64,000 nt of DNA from Podospora pseudocomata (Eukaryota > Ascomycota > Sordariomycetes > Sordariales > Podosporaceae): positions 744,001-808,000 of the forward strand of contig NW_026946364.1 of assembly GCF_035222375.1 (NCBI RefSeq), read 5' to 3'. This document shows positions 32,801 to 44,532 of this stretch, one piece after another. The notes below the pieces were generated by a model, which was not told where the DNA came from, did not search any database, and saw only the letters and a program-made list of their open reading frames with translations. The position numbers and the translations under genes are program-made. The stretch's first letter is position 1. Every line of letters begins with the position of its first letter.

Positions 32801-35800
32801 AACAAAAGACCAAGAGTCAAGACGATGGTCAGCATCTGGATGTCGTGGAGGACATGATCCATCTTCTCATCGTTCTGCTCAGCGACAAAACGTCTCTGGT
32901 CCGCAATGATGAAGAGAAGAACCCTCAAATCGCTTCCATGCGCCGGGATCTGACTCACGTTCTGTGCTTCAAGCCGCTCTCATTCTCGGATATTTGCGCA
33001 AAGCTTCCTGATAAGTTCCAGGAGCAAGAAGACTTCCACCGGATACTGGATGAGATGGCCACCTTCAAATCTCCCGAGGGGCTGACTGACGTTGGACTCT
33101 TTGAACTCAAACCACAGCATGTCGAAGAGGTTGATCCATACATCGCCCACTACAACAAGAACCAACGAGAGGAGGCGGAGATGGCCTGGCGCAAGTGGAT
33201 TGCCAAGAAGACTGGCAAGCCCATTGAAGATGTTGTCTACGAACCCAAGCCTCGCCCTGTCACGTCGGGTGTGTTTGCCGGACTGGGCAAATTCACCAGC
33301 ACCGGGATGTTTGCGCAGATTGTCTACTACTCGCTGCTGTATGCTCTCACATACTCGAAATTAACACCAGGAGTTCCTGCCACTCGAGTGGAATCCTTCT
33401 TGCAGGTTCTTCTGCACCTCGTCCTGATTGCCATCGCCGAGGACAATGTCACGGATGACGAGCAGGAGCCAGAGCAGCCTTCGTTTATCAGCATTGCCCT
33501 AAATCAGCAAGCTCGCCATTTCGTTCCCGAGGCACCACAGTCAAAGACAATTGTGTCTCTCCTGAACATGATGTCGTCCAAGGAGGAGTACAAGGGATGT
33601 CATCTGAAGATCGAGTTGGTGCTCCGGAGGATGCGCCAAAAGCGCCCACGGGGCTTTGAATTTGCCTGTGACCGTCTCGGTCTGTCGCTGGACCGCATGA
33701 ACACATCGTCGCCTGCAGCCGCGTCAGCTGACGAGGAGCGGGAGCGCAAGAAGAAGGCGGCGCTGGACCGACAGCGTCGAGTCATGGCGCAATTTCAGGC
33801 TCAGCAGAAGAGCTTCATGGAGAACCAGCAGGATATTGACTGGGGAGAGGTGGATGAGCTCGAGGAAGATGAGCATCTTCCGCCGGCTCAGGAGCACCGC
33901 AAGTTCTGGAAATACCCAGCAGGAACTTGCATCTTGTGCCAGGAAGAGACGGATGACCGGCGGTTGTATGGCACGTTTGCGTATTTCACACAGAGTAACA
34001 TCCTGAGGCAGACTGATCTCCAGGATCCTGACTTTGTGAGGGAGGCTTTCAACACGCCTGACAATCTTGATCGGTCAGTGGAGGATATTCGTCCGTTTGG
34101 TGTTGCCGGTGAGAACAGACACAAGGTTCAAAAGGTGGATCAGCACGGCGAGGTCTTTGAGGCAGAGCGGCAGTGCATTGGGAAGGGGTTCCCACCGAAT
34201 CTGTCCCGGCCTGGTCCGGTAGCTATTGGTTGTGGCCACATTATGCACTATGGCTGTTTCGAGGCCTACTATGATTCCATCATTCGTCGACATAGTCAGC
34301 AGATTGCACGGCACCCACCTGAAGACACCAACAGGTTGGAATTTGTGTGTCCTTTGTGCAAGGCTCTCGGCAATGCGTTTCTTCCTATTATTTGGAAGGG
34401 ACAGGAAGAGTCGTATCCTGGTCCGTTGGTGCCCGAGAAGTCCTTTTCTGATTTCCTTAACGAGCAACTGCACTCGGCGTACTATTCGCTCGGGGCTGCT
34501 CGGCCTCCTGATGGTGTCCAAGACGCGTTTGCAGCGTACACACAGACGTACATGGTCACCAACCTGGCAGAGAAATCGGCGCAGCTGTTGGACGATGCCT
34601 GGGTTCATGTGGGTGCTTCGTCGTTGCCGACGGCAAGCCCTTATAGCGAGACTTTCAGTATCGTTTCTGCCCCAGAGACCAGTGGTAGTCGAGGTGCTAC
34701 CCCTGAGGCCCACAGCAGCATGCGAGAGTTGGTCAACGTCTACCGTCGGCTTAGAGACAGCCTAAAGAAGAACGGTCTTCGCTCGCGCCACCAGGACAAT
34801 CTTCCCGAGGCCGACAGTGCTGAGCTCTTTTCTAGTGATGTGCTCGCACGCTCGGTAGGGTTCTCGATTTCTGCCGTGGAAATTCAACAGCGTGGAGTTG
34901 AGGCCGAGTACGGTCAGACATTTTTGGAAAGAATCCCGGAGCAGGTCCTCACTCAGCTGCGTATCCTCAGCGAGACGGTCACCTCGTTTATCGCCGTCGG
35001 TGGCTTGAAGGAGAATGGAGAAAACCGCATCGACACTGAGTACCGTGCCGACAGTGAACGCCAGCACTGCCAACTCTTCATCAGACAGTACACCGACCAA
35101 GAAACCGAGCACACACGCACCCCCTTGGCGGATTATCCCGCGCTCCTCAGACAAGACCTCTTTGTCTTTCTTTGTGAAAGCGTCTTTGGCGTAGCCCACG
35201 CGCAGCACTTTGAAATAGCCCACCTCGTCCGCTTGTGCTACCTGGCCGAGATTGTCAAGGTGACGTACCAAATGGCGCGCAACATGCCCTTTTACCAGTG
35301 GTTCCAGCACATCACGCGCAGCAAGCAGACCATGTCCCCCTCCCTGGCGAGGTTTGTCGAATTTTGCGACCTCATCTTCCACTTTGACGTCGCGGCTGAG
35401 GCGCAAGGGGGTTTGTCCAGGGAAGACTTCACCAACGGGGGGTTCTCCCAGGAGGGTCTGGACACCCTGGAGGGCATGTACACGTTTGTCAAGAAGTACG
35501 CCTTGACCTTTTTGAGAAAGTGCGTCCTGCTGCTGCACGTCAAGTTTGGAGTTGATTTCAACTCGAGGGTTTCGCCCCAGCCGGAACTGTCGGAGCTGGA
35601 AAGACTGACTGAAATGCTCCGCCTGCCTAGCTTTGACGAGATGCTCAGCGCTTTTAGTGCTGAAGACGGGCCGGCAAGCGGGTGGCCGATTCCGGCGACG
35701 AAGTACTTGGTTGAGGGGTGGATCAAGCACAGTGTTGTTGCGCCCAACTCGGAGGACGAGGAAGGGCTGTCAGCGGCGGCGCTGGTGAGCCACCCTGGCA

Positions 35801-36348
35801 TTTTTGAGCTGGTGGGCTTGCCAAAGAATTATGACCTTTTGATCGAGGAGTGCACGCGCAGGAAATGTCCGACAAAGGGGAAGGACATTACGGACCCGAC
35901 GATTTGTCTGTTTTGCGGGGAGATTTTTTGCGGGCAGGCGGTGTGCTGTGCGAAGGATGTCAAGGAGGGGAGGAAGAACAGTAAGGTTGGGGGGGCACAG
36001 CAGCATATGTGGAGGTTTGTTTTTCTCTCTTCCAAACATTATACAATGAGTGAGTGATGCTGACCAAAGGGGGAAATTAGGTGCCAAAAGAATATCGGGC
36101 TGTTTATCAATATCCGCAAGTGCTGCGTCTTGTACCTGTCCAGGAAGTCGGGCAGCTTCAGCCACGCACCGTATATCGACCGGTATGGCGAGGTGGACTT
36201 TGGGCTGAGGTTTGGGCGGCAGCTGTTTTTGCATCAGAAGAGGTATGATAGCATGCTGAGGGGGTTGTGGTTGGGGCACGGGGTGCCGAGTTATATCGCG
36301 AGGAAGCTGGAGGCGGATATCAATAATGGGGGGTGGGAGACGATTTAG
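29845..36348 (+). CDS. UBR1: E3 ubiquitin ligase UBR1 (N-recognin)
   Basis: Recognises destabilising N-terminal residues and ubiquitinates the carrier protein for proteasomal degradation. Exons 29845-36014 and 36081-36348 (intron 36015-36080, donor GTTTGT, branch CTGAC), 2145 residues. In order: UBR-box zinc finger (~87-160, KACGHIF ... CCDCGDAEAW) for type 1 N-degrons; ClpS-like domain (~233-285, EEWCVLLWNDEKHTVTDVQD) for type 2; an acidic insert with a polyproline run (~410-490); helical scaffold; RING-type zinc domain (~1360-1515, CILCQEETDD ... CGHIMHYGCF ... FVCPLCKALG); C-terminal autoinhibitory domain with RKCPTKGKDI, CLFCGEIFCGQAVCC and HAPYIDRYGEVDFGLRFGRQ. Start chosen at MADMMSTQEQ. 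Long antisense frames inside are shadows. Confidence 0.96.
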
Positions 36349-36645
36349 CGGGCGTAAAACAGATGATGGGGGCACGTGAGCGGGGGGGGCAAAAGGAAAG
36401 GGGAGGTCAGTTTTTGTAGCGTACACTTTGGACTTTTGGGGGCATAGGGGTACTACTTATGGGCGGGTGAACTTGTTTTATGGCAGAAACACCAAGAGTT
36501 GAGAAATGAACGGTTTTTATTTTTGTATCAGTATAATGTCAAGATGCTTAAGCATATACTTTTGTCTATTCCGACCGACTCTCATAACCGGTCCTAGAAG
36601 CCCTGAGACGTTAAAATACATATTTCCCACCTCGTCCTTCTAAAC

Positions 36646-38025
36646 CTAATCAAAAGGTATCCTCCTCAACTGCCCCCCACCCATCACCCCCCGTTTCCTC
36701 ATCTCCTCCGCCGCCGCCAGCGAGCTCGGCACCTTGATTCCGCAGCAATCCCCCCACCCGACCGCCTGCTGATGCACATGCCTCTTGCCCTCTGTATCAT
36801 CAAAAATCACCAGCTTCCCATTCTCAATCTCCTCCTCTGTCAACTCAGGCTGCTCCTCAGCCAGCTTCCCCATCTCCTCCGTCGCCGGGATCAACCCCCC
36901 AAACAAAAAGTGCTGCATCACCGGTAACTTTCCCAGCACCTCATTCACAAACATCTTTCTCATCCCGCCCTCAATCTTTGTCCAGGATTTCGCGGCAGAA
37001 ATGTCATCCAGCATGGGGGAGTGCCACCTCAACCCTTGGACCGTCTTGGTCGAGTTGACAAAGGCTACTTGGTTGTGGTAGAGGTATTCCGGGCCGAATT
37101 GTTCGAGGGACAAAGTCTGGTGGATGGATTTGGGGGTGAGGAAGTCGTGGTGGAGGAGCTGGGAGGCGCCAAAGAGGAAGGGGAGGAATTGGTAGTCGTC
37201 TAGGCCCCAGACGCCGTGGGAGCCGGCGGGTTCGAGGTAGTAGGTTAGCTGGACGAGGCGCATGAGCTCGAGGTACTTTGGGAAGACGAGGAGGACCAGG
37301 GAGGGAAATGTGGGTTCTGGGAGGAGGGAGAGGAGGCGGAGGCAGAGGAGGAAGAGGAAGAAGTTGAGCTCGTGGCCGGAGCCGTAGTCTATCCTTGTTG
37401 CGTTGCCGAAGGAGTGGTGGAGGTAGGTGGAGAGCTCGAGGCTGGCATCGTTGGCGTGTTGGGGTGGGAGGTTGAGGAGGGAGAGGAAGTGAGGGGTGCG
37501 GGATTTGACTTTATCGAGAAAGGTGCGGAAGGTTTTGTTGCCGAAGCGGGAGCCGGTGGTGTCGTCTGGGGGGGTGGAACGGCAGAGCTCTTCGATCTCG
37601 GTGAGGATGTCCAGGAGGGCTTGGACGGTGGGTGTGACGGTGGAAGCAGAGACAGATGAAATGGGTTTGTCGGTCACGGATTCGGAGAGGTGGAAGATGA
37701 AGGAGACCACCAACGTGTAAGTTGGGGAGGCAAGAAACAGCTTGTGATCTTGGGGAGTGAGGATGCGGCGAGTGGGTGTCTGGAATTTGACAGTTGACAA
37801 GTCTGGTAGAGGAGGTAGAGGCGGGGTTTCCGGCACGGGTTGGAGACTGCCGGATTCGGGTTGCCGGCGCCGGCGAGCCTCGTCCAGTTTTGGTTTACGG
37901 GCCAGGAGGTTAGGGATGCTAGGCGCCGGATTCGGGCCCGGGCTTGGCTTCCCGGAGGTTGACGTCGACTCCGGCTGGGGTCCGGTTCCAACGGCTGCTC
38001 CAGCTGGTGGGGTTGAAGATGACAT
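36646..38025 (-). CDS. RRD2: PP2A activator RRD2/PTPA (peptidyl-prolyl isomerase)
   Basis: PTPA-family protein that activates protein phosphatase 2A-type catalytic subunits and has prolyl isomerase activity. Intronless, 459 residues. A Pro/Ser-rich N-terminal ~80 residues (longer than yeast) precede the PTPA fold, which starts at PTRRILTPQDHKLFLASPTY. Family hallmarks: RIDYGSGHELNFFLFLLCL, YYLEPAGSHGVWGLDDYQFL, RWHSPMLDDISAAKSWTKIE, PVMQHFLFG. The C-terminus GWGDCCGIKVPSSLAAAEE ... RRIPFD matches the RRD2 rather than the RRD1 branch as I remember the yeast sequences. Start chosen at MSSSTPPAG (38025); the frame is open further upstream. Convergent with UBR1 (297 bp) and head-to-head with RRP46. 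Confidence 0.94.
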   Translation of the reverse strand: MSSSTPPAGAAVGTGPQPESTSTSGKPSPGPNPAPSIPNLLARKPKLDEARRRRQPESGSLQPVPETPPLPPLPDLSTVKFQTPTRRILTPQDHKLFLASPTYTLVVSFIFHLSESVTDKPISSVSASTVTPTVQALLDILTEIEELCRSTPPDDTTGSRFGNKTFRTFLDKVKSRTPHFLSLLNLPPQHANDASLELSTYLHHSFGNATRIDYGSGHELNFFLFLLCLRLLSLLPEPTFPSLVLLVFPKYLELMRLVQLTYYLEPAGSHGVWGLDDYQFLPFLFGASQLLHHDFLTPKSIHQTLSLEQFGPEYLYHNQVAFVNSTKTVQGLRWHSPMLDDISAAKSWTKIEGGMRKMFVNEVLGKLPVMQHFLFGGLIPATEEMGKLAEEQPELTEEEIENGKLVIFDDTEGKRHVHQQAVGWGDCCGIKVPSSLAAAEEMRKRGVMGGGQLRRIPFD

Positions 38026-38393
38026 GACCTTTGCTGTTTCTGTTTGACACTGCTCCCTAGTTGATAAATGTGGTGCCAGAATTATGAGTGCCAAAATCCT
38101 TTCAGTGATATCTGATGAAAGTGAGTTTCGTAGTTGAACGAGGCAAGGCTCAATCGACTGATGTGCAGCCGTTGAGGTTGCAAGCCCAATCTTTGACCCC
38201 TGCAAGCACTAAAATGCGGGGCAGTTTTTACTGGGGAGGTGCCGCTCAACCCACGAAATCACTGCGCTGCAAATCCAATCAACGACCGTTTCTCATTGGC
38301 AGCCTTGGAAAACTTTCACTACAAACAGACGAAGGAAACAAGATCACCGCCTGCTATCATCGTAACCTTGTCTAGTTCTTGACCAGACATAAA
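38026..38393. promoter_or_regulatory. Divergent promoter between RRD2 and RRP46
   Basis: 368 bp between opposite start codons. It contains a CCAAT box near 38276 and an inverted one (ATTGG) near 38296, about 20 bp apart, plus a GCAAGCACTAAAATGCGG stretch of unknown role. Confidence 0.55.
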
Positions 38394-39290
38394 ATGACAG
38401 TATCAACAACATCGACAGCCCCGGCAGCCGCTCTCGGCGTGCTCCCAAGAGCCGACGGGTCTGCAAAATATTCATATGCCGGATACACAGTCACGGCCTC
38501 AGTTAATGGACCCATCGAAGCTCAGCGAAGAGATGAGCATCCCTATGAGGCACACGTTGACGTTATCGTACGACCGGCCGCAGGGGTCGGAGGTGAGGAC
38601 CCCTCCGCACTCCTACTACCCCTCCATCATTTTCTCACCATGAACTTTCTTATATAGGCACAAGAGAACGTCACCTCGAGTCCATCCTCCAATCCTCATT
38701 CTCACAGATCATTCTCGTCAAGAACTTCCCTCGCTCTCTCATCCAGATTGTCCTCCAAGTCGAGGACTCGCCAGAAAACGACTATGTGAACACCAAGCTT
38801 GTTCAGGCCAGCCTGGTAAGAACGACTTCGTGTTGCTCACGTGCCGGTTCTCTCGACATACTGACCTCTGTGGCAGAACTTTTCCATCATGCCAGCCCTG
38901 TTTCAAACAGCTGTTCTCGCGCTCTTGTCAGCAGGTGTACCCATCAGGGCAACGGCGACGGCGACGGCTGTTGCTATTGTTCCCCAGGATGGTACCAAGA
39001 GAAGTGTGGTTGATCCATCACCACGAGATGTCGAGATTGCCCAGTCCGTCCATGTGCTGGCTTTTACGTCTCACGATGAGCTGTTGCTTGCTGAGAGTGA
39101 AGGAGACTTTACTGTCAAGGAATGGGATGATGTCTACGAAACGGCCAAGGACGTATGTTGTCGCCCAGTACCGACCAAGGAAGGGATGGAAATGGTGCTC
39201 GACGACGAACACACCAACGGCCCGGATCTGCGCCACTTCTTGCGGTCTACCATGGAGAACAAGGTGGCATCTGATCTCCATTGGAAGTGA
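38394..39290 (+). CDS. RRP46: Exosome core subunit RRP46 (RNase PH-like)
   Basis: One of the six RNase PH-like proteins of the exosome ring that processes and degrades RNA in nucleus and cytoplasm. Exons 38394-38592, 38658-38815, 38877-39290; 256 residues. Hallmarks: RADGSAKYSYAGYTVTASVN, GPIEAQRRDEHP, VRPAAGVGGTRERHLESILQ (joined by splicing), and NFPRSLIQIVLQVEDSP. The third exon supplies the rest of the fold (MPALFQTAVLALLSAGVPIR; DPSPRDVEIAQSVHVLAFTS). The eukaryotic ring subunits are inactive, and this one shows no obvious phosphate-binding signature either; role is structural. Confidence 0.92.
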
Positions 39291-42200
39291 GGCGGCGTTC
39301 AGGACATCCAAAGAAGCAACGCGGCCCGCGGTTCAAGATTCAGCGCTGCATATAGAGAGAATACTTGTGGGATGGTAGATGATGAGCTCCTCAACCGAGC
39401 CGCGCGATCACTCAACATGCGAATATCAGCACAGGTCAGCAGCTTCACGACGTAACGACGGGTTCTGTGTGCGGGATCATGAAGTTGGACGCGGAGAGAT
39501 GGCATAGGAGGTATGGAAGGAATGCATGGAAGGAATGCATGGCTCACAAGAGACAGCCTGAAGTGTTGCGCGGCTAGGCGACTACAATTCAAAAGTCGGC
39601 AGTTAGCCACGGCATCTGGAGTTGTAAAACATCACCAAAAAACAATCTACCCCCTTGCTGGTGTTTTGACCATCTTTCGATATCTCTCCCCTTATTCTTT
39701 TTGTGATGGAAGCCTGAGTTGACGTCTCAAACATATCGGTGGGTCCACCCGCACGGCCATGTTTGGGATTGCCTGTTAGCGGGCCGGGGCCTTGTTTCAG
39801 CACCCCTACCCAGAACCCTGACACCGCCATTCTCACCACCACCTGACGGCGGCTTCTGCTTGGGAGGCTCGGGAGGGTCTTGAGAATGGAACGTCAGAAC
39901 CGGGCGTATGCTGGCTCCTCAGGCTCTTTATTTGGGGGCTTTCTCACAGTCGCAGCGCGCTGGACGCCTGTAGAGTGACTTTGCAGGTGGACCACTGGAT
40001 GACATTGAGACCGAGCTAAACGCCTTGTGTCTCTTGTCGTTCGCGATTCATGCTCCGTCCGGACGCTCACGGCGCTCCCCGGCCGTAGGTATCCAACAAG
40101 AAGACGGCTGGCGGCCCCTGCTTGATGTGCGCTTGGAGGGTGATGGATGCGTCAAGGCTGCGGGCCAGTAGATGCTGTCAAGACGAGCACGGCGAGCATG
40201 TCCCGCTCTTATTCGTTGTCAAAGTTTCCAAACATTCCAACAACGCAGGATTCGCACCAGGAGATGGTGGATTGTTATGCGGCTGCTTGGACGCTTCAGC
40301 GGACCGTTGCAGAAGGATCTCCAGCACCGATTGGGCCGAACCAGAGGTTCCCCAGGGTTACCAGTGACGGGAAGCCGTGCCGTCAGGGGGATATTTTGCT
40401 GCCGCACCACTACTGCGGTAACATTCCCCTGGCTTCTCGCCTCCAGAATAGCCCAGCATCGCAGAGGCATGATGAGACTCTCACGCTCGAGACCTTCTGG
40501 CAGCTACGCTCCGTACTGCCGTGTTATCCGCCTGCGAGTCTCAAGTGGGTGCTTACGCTTACAGCGCTTCTGCGTATGTGTCAGCCTATGATCTCTCTCT
40601 CCGTGGTTCCCATTTTGAATGTAAACATGGACCTGGCGTTGAATGAGTTTGTGGCACCTCTTGAATTGCACTTTTTAACTTGACAGCGTCTCTCGAAACT
40701 GCAGAAGACAACAGCATCACAGCTACCGCCAGCAACAAACGATACGAGTGGTTGGATTGCCCAAAACTTCTCGACCGTGCCTGTGATATGCGCCTTCTCT
40801 CGCATTATCAAAGTTCTTTTTGGTAGTGGTGGTGGTGGTGTAAGTGGTGTAAGTGGTACGTACTTTCTCCAACTGAGGCTAATAACGACCCCAGAGTGGC
40901 AGAGGTACCTCCTGAAATGTACCAAAACCCCACCAAAACCCCTGTCATGAAGCTTCAGAAGATCTTCAGCTGCACCCCCGATTCCTCGACGAAGCTCTCG
41001 ATCTTCCCCCTGCCACGCCATCCCATCTCCCATCCTGGGGCCTGTTCAAACAGTCAGGGACATATTATAAACCATCGACGAGTTTGTCGTGGGATTGTTT
41101 CCTCTCTCTGGTCTTCAGTCCTCATCTTGATGACCCAACCGTCCCGTCCCTCTTCGCCCCTCCTCTAGCTCCGTGAGCATCAACACTGAAGCGCTGAGCT
41201 CTGCGAGTTCTCTCCAACCGATCCCTTCCTCCTACCTCTTACCTCGGGCTTCATTCTCTTTTCTTTTTCTTTTTGTAATACCCTCGATTCGTTCCCTGGT
41301 GGGCTTTATCTCTTGCATTCTATTTCACTAGACTCCAAGCCATCTGGTAACCAATTCCTCGGCCTCTCAACAGTCGTCCAATCGCTGCAAGCGTCACTCT
41401 GATATCTCGTGCATTGACTTCGAACTCGGCACACCTACCTGCCCACCTATTCCCGACTTTCACAAGTTAAAGGTAGATCAGATCAGATCAGACCGGTGAC
41501 CGTCTGTTGGACTCGATCGAAAAGAAGATATCACCCTTTTGAAGAGACCGCAGTTCACGTGGACGGCGAATTTACACTTGGATCACCAGTTGGCAGGCCA
41601 TATCACCACCAATCGCCTGCATTCAACGGGGACACCAACGCCACAAGCACCTTCGAAACCGCCAACCGCGGGCCTCGTCCTAGTTGACCCCGCCGCACCC
41701 GCCACCAGCCTCTCCGTTGAAAAGACTCCCCGCTCGGCACAGCGTCCCGACACCGCAACGCTTCCACGCTTCCAAGACATTTACAGGTCAGATCCGCTGA
41801 GGAGACACGGACACTGACTGCCGAAAGTGGGGGATTTACAAGACCCTGAAGGTGAGACCCCCTCACAATCCGGTTTAGGACCCTGTTGATCCGGTGGTCA
41901 ACGAAGAAAAGAAGGTGGTGTGGTCCTTGTGATGCCCCAGCACAGACAACAGTGCCGCAATGGATTCCCTGGCTGAGGCGTGTTCCAGATGGAGAGACCA
42001 CATCGACCTCGGACGAGGGTCAAAGAAAGAGAAGGGATAACAACAAATGCAACCCATCTGCCCGGACCTGCTGACACACCCTCTCTGCCTCCCACAGGTT
42101 ACTCGATTGTTGTTGTGCCCTGTGCCTCTTGTCCGTCCGGCTCATTGATTTGATTGCTCGGACTGAAGCCGAACTGGCCACGCCTGATTGTCAAGCAATT

Positions 42201-42594
42201 GACAACTGCCCAGACAGCATCCCACTTTTGACTCCGGTCTCTTGCGTCCTGTGACGTCGAACGACAGTCCCCCCCGGGTTTCTCTCCTGCATAACTGCAT
42301 CAGCTGCATCGGTTGCATCCCCGCTGCAGCACGGCGTGTTACACTGGGTTTCTGTGAGATCCGGTCTTCGCGCACCGCAGGAAAAGGTTCCGTCGCCGCC
42401 AGACGAAAATCCCAAGCTGTTGATCCGCGGGGTGCCCGGCGCACATCGTCTCGATTGGTGGTACCAGCACCTGGCTAAAGTGCCCCTACTAGTGCCTACG
42501 CTCTAGCACACATCGCAAACCCAAAAGTCGTTTGCAGGGACTTTGCACAACAGTGGACGGGCCGAAAATAGACGAACCCCACTGCCCAGCGACC
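39291..42594. other. 3.3-kb region between RRP46 and NAD kinase
   Basis: No recognisable gene. A 178-codon open frame (40147-40683) overlaps two other open frames and has no domain I know. A short tandem duplication, ATGGAAGGAATGC twice, lies at about 39512-39541. A GATCA repeat (about 41468-41488) lies in the CT-rich region that probably forms the long NAD kinase leader. No tRNA or transposon seen. Confidence 0.5.
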
Positions 42595-44532
42595 ATGTCC
42601 GGCCCAATTTCTTCGCCTACCGCGATTCACCCTGCCCTTAGTCACCCTCACCCCGCTGAGCCTTCTTTTCCTTCGCTGCAGCGGCCGTCGGATGGAGTTA
42701 ATAAGGGCGAGTCCGCCATCTCCGACCGAGCGACGGGGCCCAATATTTCTTTTGGCTTGATGTCGTCCCCCCCAAGCGCCGTCCTCCCCCAGACTCAAGA
42801 CTCCAACCCTCCCGTCCGACATGCTGACCTCGCGAACCCTCCCAAATCCGCTCTGCCTGCTCTAGGCTCCTCGGTGACTACCGATTCCGATCCCCTGCAT
42901 GGGCAGGGAAACCGCCTCACTTCTCCCCCAGCACCAGCTCGCGGCCACCGCAAGAACGCACTCTCGATCGAGGCTGTTCCGAGACAGACTATTATGAAAG
43001 CATTGGCCTCGGTGGCTCGACACAACAGACCTGAGCCCCTTTCACTCACCGGCATGCTTTCCGCTCACACCATGGCCGACAACCGGCCCACTTCTTCTTC
43101 CTCCCAGCAGCTTTGCGATGCGCTCAACGGACTGGCTGCTCAGCAGAGCGCTCGCAGCACCGCCAGCCAGTACATGACTCCCGCAACCGCCTTCCCTTCG
43201 CTACAGTCGCCATGCTTTTACCACAACCGCTTCGACGACGCCGTCGACTTTGAGAAGGTCCTCGAGGAGATCAAGAACGACGAGTACATGTCGCATTCTC
43301 GCCTGGTGCAAACCGCCACTGGTGTCCGGGAGGTATCCAAGCAACTGCAGCGTCGGCCCATCAGGCGTGCTGTGCGAAGTGTCATGATTGTTACCAAGGC
43401 CCGCGATAACCAGCTGGTCCTTCTCACCCGCGAGCTTACCCAGTGGCTGCTTCGGACCCCCAGGTATGGTGCTGATGTGGGAGTAAATGTCTATGTGGAC
43501 GCCAAACTCCGCCACGCCAAGCGTTTCGATGCGCCCTCCATTGTTGCAGAGAACGAGAAATTCAACGACATGCTCCGGTACTGGACCCCTGATCTTTGCT
43601 GGAGCCAGCCTGAGAAGTTTGATCTTGTTCTGACCCTTGGTGGTGATGGAACCGTTCTCTTCACATCATGGCTCTTCCAGCGTGTTGTGCCGCCCGTTTT
43701 GTCTTTCAGCTTGGGCAGTCTGGGTTTCTTGACGACCTTTGAATTCGAAAAGTACAAAGAGCACCTTAACCGGATTATGGGCGAGGCTGGAATGCGCGTC
43801 AACCTACGGATGCGCTTTACCTGCACCGTGTATAGGGACAGGGACGGATCCGTTGACATGGAGGAGGGCGAGCAATTCGAGGTGCTCAATGAGCTCGTCA
43901 TTGACAGAGGGCCGTCACCATATGTTTCCAACCTGGAGCTGTACGGCGACAATGAGCTTTTGACCGTGGTCCAGGCGGATGGTTGCATCTTCTCCACCCC
44001 TACTGGTGAGTCTTTTTCACTTGACAAAACTTTTTGTTCAGGTTTCTAATCTTTGACAGGATCAACCGCCTATTCGCTCTCAGCAGGCGGCTCTCTCGTT
44101 CACCCGGATATCCCCGCCATTCTCCTGACGCCCATCTGCCCACACACCCTCTCCTTCCGCCCCATGGTTCTGTCGGACACCATGCTTTTGCGGGTTTCCG
44201 TCCCCCGTCACAGCCGCGCAACAGCCTACTGCGCCTTCGACGGCAAGGGCCGTGTGGAACTCAAGCAGGGCGACCATGTTACGATTACGGCTTCGCAGTA
44301 CCCCTTCCCCACGGTGGTTCGAACAGACACCGAGTGGTTCGACAGCGTATCACGAACCCTCAGATGGAACGTCCGCGCCGCCAGCCAGAAGGCTTTCGAG
44401 ACGGGTGCAACCAAGGACGAAGAAGAAGAAGACTGCTGGGATATCGACACGGACTCTGCCTGCTACGCTAGTGAGGAGAGCAGCAGTGCGGCGAGCCCTC
44501 TAAGGAGGCAAATGAGTTTATTGGGATTGTGA
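42595..44532 (+). CDS. NAD kinase (ATP-NAD kinase, Utr1-like)
   Basis: Phosphorylates NAD (and perhaps NADH) to NADP(H), the only de novo source of NADP. Exons 42595-44005 and 44060-44532 (54-nt intron, acceptor GACAG), 627 residues. A long Ser/Pro-rich N-terminus (~1-200) is followed by the kinase domain: IRRAVRSVMIVTKARDNQLV, the catalytic GGDG motif in DLVLTLGGDGTVLFTSW (349-352), PPVLSFSLGSLGFLTTFEFE, EVLNELVIDRGPSPYVSNLE, and DGCIFSTPTGSTAYSLSAGG, which is formed by the splice. No clear mitochondrial presequence, so a cytosolic enzyme is likely. The acidic, Ser-rich C-tail (DEEEEDCWDIDTDS) is typical of filamentous fungal homologues as far as I know. Start codon is the first in-frame ATG with good context. 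Confidence 0.94.

Noticed and set aside
34762-35730. 322-codon minus-strand open frame inside UBR1
   Set aside because: Antisense to a securely identified, conserved coding region; no family content of its own.
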